Origin: Diadema setosum
Lineage: Eukaryota > Echinodermata > Echinoidea > Diadematoida > Diadematidae
DNA length: 64,000 nt
Reading direction: 5' to 3'
Assembly (NCBI GenBank): GCA_033980235.1
Contig: CM067064.1
Coordinates: 29,017,781-29,081,780, forward strand
The first letter of the stretch is position 1. Each line of letters starts with the position of its first letter. Below the pieces are notes generated by a model. That model searched no databases. It saw nothing but the letters and a program-made list of their open reading frames with translations, and had not been told where the DNA came from. Below, piece by piece: positions 57,757-64,000 of the stretch. The translations under genes and the position numbers were made by a program.

Positions 57757-60387
57757 GAATAATTATGTCTGCATATGTATGTAAGTATCATGTGATTATT
57801 ATAATATAATATACTTGCAATATAACAAAATATAGTATGTATGATATGATATGTACTATTACATGTTAATATGTTATAATTATATTATGTCATATTGCAT
57901 TATGTTATGTTATATCATTTTATTTCATTACGTGTACATGCACATATTCGTAAATGCAATTATACATTTCACCGTAAACAGTAATGCATATTGGTGTCGA
58001 AAGAGTTAAGACCATTCTTTCAGCGTCAAATTGTCTCCGGGGAGGAGATGATCTAATGGGTCTTTAGTTCGACCCAATACTGTATCGTCTGACGGACTTG
58101 ACAGCGTGTTAATCGCATTACTCCAGAAACAAGACGCAGTGATGTCATCGAGGGGTGATCGTTTGTCACGAGGGAAGGGGAGGGTCTAGGGTCGCTTTAT
58201 CTACAAAGGTACACTGTTTGAGGCAGAGATCTGCTTCGTTCCTCTTTGAAGAACAATAATGATAACAACAACAACAAAACAGACTTAAAGGGCACGCGAG
58301 TTTTCATGGGATTTGAATAAAAAAGAGAACCTGAATCCATGCCATGAAGATGATAATTTATTACACTTATTAATAATCTTATTTACTTGTTATCAAATGA
58401 CATTTTCAACAGAGAGGGAGGGGGACCAGAGAGAGAGAGAGGGAGGGGTACTATAGGATCATACTGATGCAGTTAAACTAAAAGGCCTTACCAATGTCTT
58501 TGTTGCTTCAACTAGTCTTTGATATCTTTCGCTGACAATGAGTCTTTCTCTTCAAGGATTTTAGTAGCATTTTTAAACGTTTTATTACTGTTCCGAGGTG
58601 TGTTTCAATATTCTATTCGAAAGTAACATTTATCCAAATACTCTAAATTATCTCACGTTACTTGCATATTATATATTGATCAAACTTGAGATGTATGAAT
58701 AATAATGCCAGTGGAGGATGCGCATTCACCTTGAAATGTTTGAATGGCGATGGTTAGTGTTCTGATGTTCCGAATACTTATGTACCAAACAACGATAAAA
58801 GTCATGACGTTTTACTGCTCACATGTTTTTGCAAAGTTGTTTTGATGTAGCTTGAATTGGCAAAACATGCCTAATGCACAATTTTTTGAGATTTCAATTA
58901 AAAAAAAAAATCGACTGACAACAATCAATATTTCTTTACCCCATATTTCATTTACTTATAGTTCCACGGAACCAATAATGGGAATAATGTACTTCTAAGG
59001 AAGTTGAAGTTATTATTTCAAGCTTTCAGAACCAGGTTTACTAAAAAGCCTAACGATCCTAAGGACCCGGGTTCGAACCCGAGTCTGGACTGAGCAATGT
59101 TGTGTGTAATCATACCGTCCCCTCTATAGGAAGAGGCAAAACACTCTGTCCCTCGGATGGAGGACATAAAATGGAGGTCCCGTGTATGAGAGAGTCACAA
59201 CTCATGCACATAAAAGATCCCGCTTCATTCATTCATCGCAAAGAGCAGGGTGTTTAACCCGGTGAAGTGGTCCCACCTCACATCCAACTGGACCCCATGG
59301 AAGACCAGTTTAGTGTAGCTGAATATGGGCTATCCAGCCATCTTCTCAGATGGAAATGAACAAACAAGCATACACTGGATAAGAAACACGTCTTCAAAAT
59401 TGCTATACTCTGCAATGCTCTATATACGATGTTCATGTTTCTACCGTATGTATTTTTGTAGTCTTGATACATACATTGTTAAAACTGTCAAAAGTGGTTT
59501 CTGTCATACTACAGTGTACAAATATCTTTAGTTGATCTTGTCATTATGATCAAGCTCACTGTTGACAGAGTTAAAAAAAAAAGAATTATGTATGTGGTTC
59601 TAATTCATGCATCCCCTAAATCAACCGTTTATCTTACAGCAAAAGTGAAACATTTTTACTGGCTTCCTTGCGGTTTTTAAGCACTTAATTGGTTGCTGAG
59701 TAGAGTTTAAATATCAAGGGCAAATCGCGAAACAAACAGATTGTTCTTCATTGTTGTGACTCCATGTCAATGTCGGGCATTAACGCACTTTTCCGTGCAT
59801 AATCAGCTGTGGGAACGTTGCACTCTGACCGTACTTTCCGCTCAGTGTGGTACTGAACCTTCGTGTTAGGTGAATGGAAATCGTCAGCAAACTTTGTAAA
59901 CCACCTATATACACCATGCAGTTCTAGACAAGAAAAACGAAGGAGAGAAAAAGAATAGTTAACTTCGTCACCTATAACAACAAGATAGTTAAAAAAAAAT
60001 GATATAAAAAATCCGACTATTGTTCTTGCAATTTATATGTGGGAAATCAACATCCGTTTTGACACATGTAAAGACTTTCATAAAACTTAACCACAAATAT
60101 GTGTCAATGTTGATTTTTAGATGCTACTCTTAACATGCTTAAGGCATGGTAACTTCTATAATCAAAGAGTTTGTCCTATTCTACAATTGTCGTGCATAAT
60201 CATTCTAGTCAAAGCGTATACTAATTTTTCGGCTTTATTTCCTTGTCACTCTTTCATTCTTCTACACATTTCCAGGCAAGGCAGGCTGGCGAATGGACGA
60301 TGTCCGACCACGATATCGTGCGACGATCCTCCTCCGCCTTACGAGGAAGTTGCCGGTTCGGCGAACATCGGGGTACTGCACGTTTGA
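44317..60387 (+). CDS. Gene 3: two-pass membrane protein with PPxY tail (2 coding exons)
   Basis: Exons 44317-44876 and 60276-60387 join in phase 2 to give 223 aa. Residues 1-77 are acidic and Ser/Thr-rich; two hydrophobic segments follow at about 80-103 and 109-130, separated by the short HNRG turn, which predicts a hairpin with both ends on the same side. After an Arg-rich stretch (SGRRRGS) come VPPPHYE (157-162) and, from exon 2, DDPPPPYEEV (around 205-212). PPxY motifs generally bind WW domains such as those of Nedd4-type ubiquitin ligases. The layout of two membrane segments followed by proline-tyrosine motifs recalls TMEM51-like adaptors, but no family is claimed. The 15.4 kb intron holds the 267-bp tRNA-like array. 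The exon 2 link is inferred from phase and splice sites. Confidence 0.65.
45526..45795. repeat. Small foldback element of TTCG/CGAA units, locus 2
   Basis: Several units of the form GGTTCGTTAATCCGAAGATG with ggttcgttattctgaag-type neighbours, in one orientation, end in a single opposite unit GGAACCTTCGGAATAACGAA near 45770. Same family as 11140-11350 and 57130-57415. Confidence 0.7.
45796..49769. other. Gene 3 intron, scattered repeats
   Basis: A minus-strand tRNA-like fragment lies at about 47319-47400 (B-box-like GTTCGGTTCC on the complement). A retroposon-like tail with caagattcaaatttatttca occurs at 48490-48530, followed at 48705 by GGAGGGTCCCACTAA...ATGGGACCCTC, related to 34050. A G-run lies near 47618. 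No coding exon recognised. Confidence 0.45.
49770..49842. repeat. (TTGA)n microsatellite
   Basis: About 17 tetranucleotides with occasional TCGA variants, 140 bp upstream of the boundary of the 267-bp array. Confidence 0.95.
49982..49993. repeat. Left 12-bp direct repeat flanking the array
   Basis: CTCTGTCAAATT, identical to 56249-56260. It abuts the inverted arm of the array (unit homology begins at 49991, overlapping the repeat by three bases). Interpreted as a target-site duplication. Confidence 0.7.
49991..50116 (-). repeat. Inverted partial unit at the left end of the array
   Basis: This 126-bp piece is the reverse complement of the 267-bp unit from its T6 tract, through the unit-unit junction, to gaatttcataaatttgaat. 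It therefore derives from a tandem arrangement. The junction with the direct array shares the three bases CAT (50114-50116), consistent with joining at microhomology. Together with the first direct unit it makes an interrupted inverted repeat. Confidence 0.85.
50206..50277 (+). ncRNA. tRNA-like sequence, first of 23 copies
   Basis: 72 nt that fold as a tRNA cloverleaf: the acceptor arms AGCTCGG/TCGAGTA pair at 6 of 7 positions (first pair A-A), D stem GTC/GAC, anticodon stem CCTGT/TCAGG with a terminal T-T, and T arm GTAGG/CCTGC around TTCGAAT. The A box TGGTCTAGTGG (50213-50223) resembles that of tRNA-Glu, and the B box GGTTCGAATCC (50257-50267) fits the consensus. The anticodon loop CCGGTGA has C instead of the invariant U33, so it is a tRNA-derived SINE head or pseudo-tRNA rather than a working tRNA. 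Later copies lie at +267 bp steps, plus 1 after each of copies 11, 16 and 19. Confidence 0.75.
50291..50296 (+). terminator. Pol III-type T6 terminator of unit 1
   Basis: T6 begins 13 nt after the 3' end of the tRNA-like sequence, within the hairpin CCATGATTTTTTATCATGG. Runs of four or more T on the coding strand end Pol III transcripts. It is present in all 23 units (T7 in three). A primary transcript of about 90 nt per unit is predicted. Confidence 0.6.
56249..56260. repeat. Right 12-bp direct repeat flanking the array
   Basis: CTCTGTCAAATT, matching 49982-49993. The last array unit ends at gtcaatcagttgc, with its final C shared with the first base of the repeat. Confidence 0.7.
56284..56331. 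repeat. (TTTG)n and T-run
   Basis: About seven TTTG units followed by a T-run, 25 bp beyond the right direct repeat. Confidence 0.9.
56332..57129. other. Gene 3 intron, no feature recognised
   Basis: AT-rich intronic sequence with a short GT run near 56667. Nothing else is supported. Confidence 0.5.
57130..57415. repeat. Small foldback element of TTCG/CGAA units, locus 3
   Basis: The left part has units in the orientation aaggttcgtta; the right part has GATTAACGAACCTTCGGAAT and related units in the other orientation. More diverged than locus 1. Confidence 0.65.
57416..59039. other. Gene 3 intron, AT repeats
   Basis: A weak tRNA-like B box, GGGATCGAATCC, at about 57503; (AT)n at 57714-57752; and an AT-rich stretch with ATGTTATATTATG-type sequence to about 57930. 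Purine-rich gagagaggga runs lie at about 58412-58449. No exon seen. Confidence 0.5.
59040..59345 (+). mobile_element. tRNA-derived SINE with conserved body
   Basis: A B-box GGGTTCGAACCC at about 59069 is followed by a body containing TGGAGGTCCCGTGTATGAGA, CACAACTCATGCACATAAAA and GATCCCGC. This type of SINE body is recognised as recurring in echinoderm genomes (from general knowledge, not searched). The A box is poor, so the head may be degenerate. It lies 0.9 kb upstream of gene 3 exon 2. Confidence 0.6.
60276..60387 (+). CDS. Gene 3 coding exon 2 (PPPPYEE tail)
   Basis: Acceptor ctacacatttccag. It continues the split Gly codon of exon 1 and encodes QGRLANGRCPTTISC, DDPPPPYEEV and AGSANIGVLHV, then TGA at 60385-60387. 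The GC-rich coding look, the exact phase match and the PPxY motif matching VPPPHYE in exon 1 support the link. The gap of 15.4 kb and the lack of a transcript leave room for intervening or alternative exons. Confidence 0.6.
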
Positions 60388-61713
60388 CGCAAAGGTGGAC
60401 ATATTTTTCGTCAATCGCAGGGCTTCATAGAGCCACTAGATCTAATTTCGCCGCCCATTAGGCAGAAGATGAGGCGCTGGTCATGTTTCGCAAATTTGAG
60501 GAGAAACTCTACTCCATGTTAAGTTAACATGAATAATTCATTTTACAATACAATGTGTATAACCAAGCAAACAATATCATTGAGTGTGTCATATCAATTG
60601 TAATTGGACAAAATATTAAATGCATTTTCCACTACAAAACAGTGATATCAATGATCATTACATAATTATTTGCAAGTTGGAAGAGGAGAAGATAATGAAA
60701 TTATATCTCGTATCCTCCATGGGTTTGTACATAATGAAATAAATTAAATTTACATTTTGTCGATAATCAAAAATTTTATCAACCAACGCTTCCTTACTGC
60801 TGCACCATGTTAAGATTTGAAATAGAGGATAGATTTCTTCTGTTTTAATCAACTCTTTTACAACATTATCACTTCATTTTACTCGTGTCTTTCAGACTAA
60901 TATCATGTCGTGGGAAAATGTTGTGAAATCAATTCTACTGTCTACTGAACTTTAGTCCATCTAAGAATGCTATCTTCAACATCGAGTAGAGTTTCACTGT
61001 AAGTCGTTTTAGGCTATACCCTTGCTTGCTCGCGACCAAACACCTTGACTGTTGGAGCCATACACATTTAAAGCGGAAACAGACGTTTTGACTAGCAGAC
61101 GGACCACAAAACAAGTGCTAACAAAGAGCGCTGGTCGCGCCAAAAGGACAAGGACGAAGGAAGTTGTTTGACTGAAGTTGTTTAGTATTTTGAACTACTA
61201 GAATGGCACCGTCACCACCGACATCTCTGCTAAACAAGACATCTGTGCTGTATGAGAAATCTGTGATATTCTCTTGCAGTGGTTCTGAAAAGTTAAACTG
61301 TAAAAATCAACCTTCAAACAAAAATACGCGACTCCACTAACTTGCTTTTTTGTAGAAATTACCTTCATTGCTATAAAAGTAACTGGCGCAACGTGAGGTT
61401 GATTGTTTTCCTTTTCGAAGGCATTAACCATTTTTTTTAAAAATTATTGATAAGGTAGCAATTTAGCTCTGTTTGCAGGTATCAGAAGAAAAAAAACAAG
61501 AAGCAAATTTAGAAGAAATTGTGTACGAGTGCATTCTCTTATACAAACAAAATAAATGTATGTTCTTATAGAAGAATTTTTTTTAAAACAAAACTTTATA
61601 ACTAGACTATGCCATGAATCTCTGTTTACAGAGTTTAAACCTCATCATAGGTTTCTCAGCAACCACGCTCCCAAACATTCGTAATCTTGATGCCTATTTC
61701 CTGTTCTCTTCTT
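60388..61713. other. 3' UTR of gene 3 and intergenic
   Basis: AATAAA at 60738-60743 is a possible polyadenylation signal 350 nt after the stop. No other feature seen. Confidence 0.4.
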
Positions 61714-62057
61714 AAAGGTATTATTTACAATTGCAGATGAAACAAAAACTCATCTTTAGTGTTTCAAAACATTTCTAAACTGTGAGTTAGGGATAGAAAC
61801 AACCAATGTAAAAATTTTAATCATTATAATCAATGTTCAGTATTGTTGAATATACAAAATGTGAACAATAGGTATAATAAAATTGTCTCTAGAATAAACC
61901 GTCTACTGTTATGATTTATTGAGAAAAGTAGTGACATCTCCTTGTATTTTAGGCTTTATTGCAAAAATGTTTATGTGGCAGGATATTTTGTGACACAACT
62001 GACCTGTGTATATGCATCAAATGTGATAACTCGAACAATTTTCTAAACCACTGCTCC
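61714..62057 (+). repeat. Paralogous copy of the block upstream of gene 1
   Basis: Aligns with 13322-13650 in the same orientation and stops at the same cactgctcc landmark. After this point no SDR-like exon follows: the next few hundred bases lack a TGxxxGIG-encoding frame. It is either a dispersed repeat or the remnant of a lost SDR copy. Confidence 0.65.
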
Positions 62058-63340
62058 AGGTGTTAAACAGTACATTTAACAGTGGAATGTTTAATACTAG
62101 AAATAAAAGAGAGAAACTGGTATTAAAGAGGAATGAGATGTGAAGAGCAGAAAACATGAATGATTTTAATTCCCTTTTTTTCCCACTGAAATACTTATAC
62201 GTACCAGAAGTACAAATTACCGTACATATTGCTGTAAGAGTACGTATACTTCGTTATTATAAACAGACAGATAAAACCCAAATTCACCAAGGGTGACAAA
62301 TCGGTGGAAAATATAGAAAATACATTAAGTATGTTAGAAGGGAATCATCCAAGAGTGACGGACGACAAAATGCTAAGAGGGTAAGGAGGAAGCAAAAAAA
62401 AAAGTAAAAAAAAAAATGATATTCCTATATTTATGCATTCTAACACATTTATTCGACACAGGTGGTTGACTTTTTTATACAGGCTATGGTCGAGAGTTTT
62501 CCTTTTTTATCATACGATTTAATTATGTGTTATAATGTTGTTCAGTGTGACGAACGTAGCGAGATGCTATACATTTCGTTACGTGTTGTTCAAAGTGCCT
62601 ATTAATAGATGTACAATAGATATTTTGAATAATTGCCCAGACGCAATAATGCGCCTGAGACTCAACTTATCGTGCAGGTACTTTGACTGATTATATTATG
62701 CACTTCTATGTATATATCGCGGCATGATGCAAAAGAGATGTATTATATTTCCAAATATACGACTTCTATCGTGACACATGACTTTCAATAATATTGCGTT
62801 CTGTCCTTATTTCGCGAAAAACACGTGAATGCGGTTAAGTGAGTGTGAACATGTACTCCTTAGAGTGATTACTGGTAAAACACCATAATATTGCGTCTTT
62901 GTATAACACAAGTGTTATCATATCACCGTTACAATACCTATAAAAGCAGTATTGTTTTCATCATCGTCATCATTGCTATGGCTAATTTCACAATTGTTAT
63001 CATTATTATCATCAATGTTGTTTGCAATACCATAAACATCGTTGTTTCATTCTTGAGATGAGGTTTAACGTGCGAAGCCTGTGCATGAACTTCTCACTCA
63101 ATGGCAACGTTGAAAGCTAGTCGTCCCATTTCTATGAACACAGAAGTGGCGCATTAACAGTCTCATTTCCTGAGAAGGAAGTCCTCGGGCTCCGCACGTT
63201 CCCATGCGAGGACCTGAATTGGAAGTGCAGGTTTATCTTTTGAGTTGCGCACCAAAAGACTTTTTTTTAAACAAATGGGGGAACAGTTTCTTGGCTAGGA
63301 GGCACTCAGGTTAAAGGAAATTATCCTTCTTTGAAGGGAC
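62058..63340. other. Intergenic, no feature recognised
   Basis: AT-rich, with A-runs near 62394-62416 and ATC-type low complexity at 62957-63020. Confidence 0.5.
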
Positions 63341-63540
63341 ACTGCAATGTGGCATAGTGGATAATAATTCTGACTCTCAATCCGAGGACCCGAGTTCGAA
63401 TCCAGTCCGGTGCTTATGTCCTTTGACAAAATGTCCCTCTCGATCAAGTTGTATATAAGGGTATCTAAGGTAATAGTAATGGCAGGACACTCTGGTAGAA
63501 CAGTGTTAACACTGAAGAGGAGGCTACCATTCTGAAAGAA
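63341..63540 (+). mobile_element. tRNA-derived SINE
   Basis: A box TGGCATAGTGG (63350-63360) and B box AGTTCGAATCC (63393-63403) at normal spacing give a full tRNA-like head. The body follows with tatataagggtatctaaggt and ggcaggacactctggtaga, and an A-run of 17 lies slightly beyond (about 63577). The family is distinct from the 267-bp array unit. Confidence 0.7.
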
Positions 63541-64000
63541 GACGATATTTGAACTATCAAACCTTTTGGCCGCAGAAAAAAAAAAAAAAAAACCCTGAAA
63601 ATCAAACCTTAGCAATTAATGTAGGCAAACTATTACCAGAGGTTCTTATGCTTGGTAAAGTATAAAAATGTGTTTAAAGTTGAGGTGCATGGCCAGATGC
63701 GCTCTTAGAAATTGCAATCTTGATTACGTCATCGAATCGTCACGGAAGTTAATACATTTCTATTTCTTAGCCAAAAGATGTCAAAAAGCTTTACGACTAG
63801 AAGATTCAAACCTCTCCTCAAAATATTATCTAGTGTGTATCATCAACAATACCTTTCAGTCGTCACTAAGAAAGTAACTTTCCTCATTCAAATTCAAGAA
63901 TATGACTATTTTAGTGTTGCTAGTACAAGAAAAAAAGATTGAAAGGTGCTAGGCAAGAATAGGTTATGATCAAGGCGAAATTATTATGGCTACATTGACA
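63541..64000. other. Intergenic, no gene recognised
   Basis: A-run at 63577-63593, then AT-rich sequence. The open frame at 63668-63877 shows no domain or splice signature. Confidence 0.45.

Noticed and set aside
61714..62400. A third SDR gene starting at 62.1 kb
   Set aside because: The upstream block is similar to that of gene 1, but no TGxxxGIG-encoding exon follows within several hundred bases.

Overview
This window is animal genomic DNA. It is AT-rich and intron-rich, with GT-AG splice sites, many simple repeats, tRNA-derived SINE heads, foldback elements and a decayed LINE. The protein families and the style of the repeats (foldback elements built of tandem units, conserved SINE bodies) point to a marine invertebrate deuterostome, most likely an echinoderm. 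That placement is inference: there is no marker gene. Nothing prokaryotic or viral was recognised.

Three genes can be modelled, all on the + strand. Two are tandem paralogues of a classical short-chain dehydrogenase/reductase of the RDH8 / HSD17B1 type: gene 1 at 13711-19465 (298 aa) and gene 2 at 30175-37356 (302 aa). Each has five coding exons with the same intron phases, and both keep the TGxxxGIG cofactor motif and the Asn-Ser-Tyr-Lys catalytic set. The third gene (44317-60387, 223 aa in two coding exons) encodes a two-pass membrane protein whose short second exon adds a PPPPYEE motif. Its 15.4 kb intron carries the most striking feature of the window.

That feature is an array of 23 nearly identical 267-bp units (50114-56249). 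Each unit holds a tRNA-like sequence with good A and B boxes (the internal RNA polymerase III promoter) followed 13 nt later by a T6/T7 run suitable as a Pol III terminator. The array is preceded by a roughly 120-bp inverted piece of the same unit, and the whole block is bounded by a 12-bp direct repeat, as if it had been inserted as a mobile element or had grown from an inserted one.

Layout: 1-5650, two tandem foldback-like repeat elements; 5650-13700, intergenic with a decayed LINE, a SINE and a small foldback element; 13.7-19.6 kb, gene 1 with a 27-bp minisatellite in intron 2; 19.6-30.1 kb, intergenic with a 29/58-bp minisatellite and MITE-like hairpins; 30.1-37.4 kb, gene 2, whose third intron holds a Harbinger-like element (TAA target-site duplication) and a long MITE; 37.4-44.3 kb, intergenic with microsatellites; 44.3-60.4 kb, the membrane protein gene; 60.4-64 kb, intergenic with a paralogous copy of the sequence upstream of gene 1 and a SINE.

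All calls come from reading the sequence. Repeat and protein family names are recognition by motif and were not checked by search.
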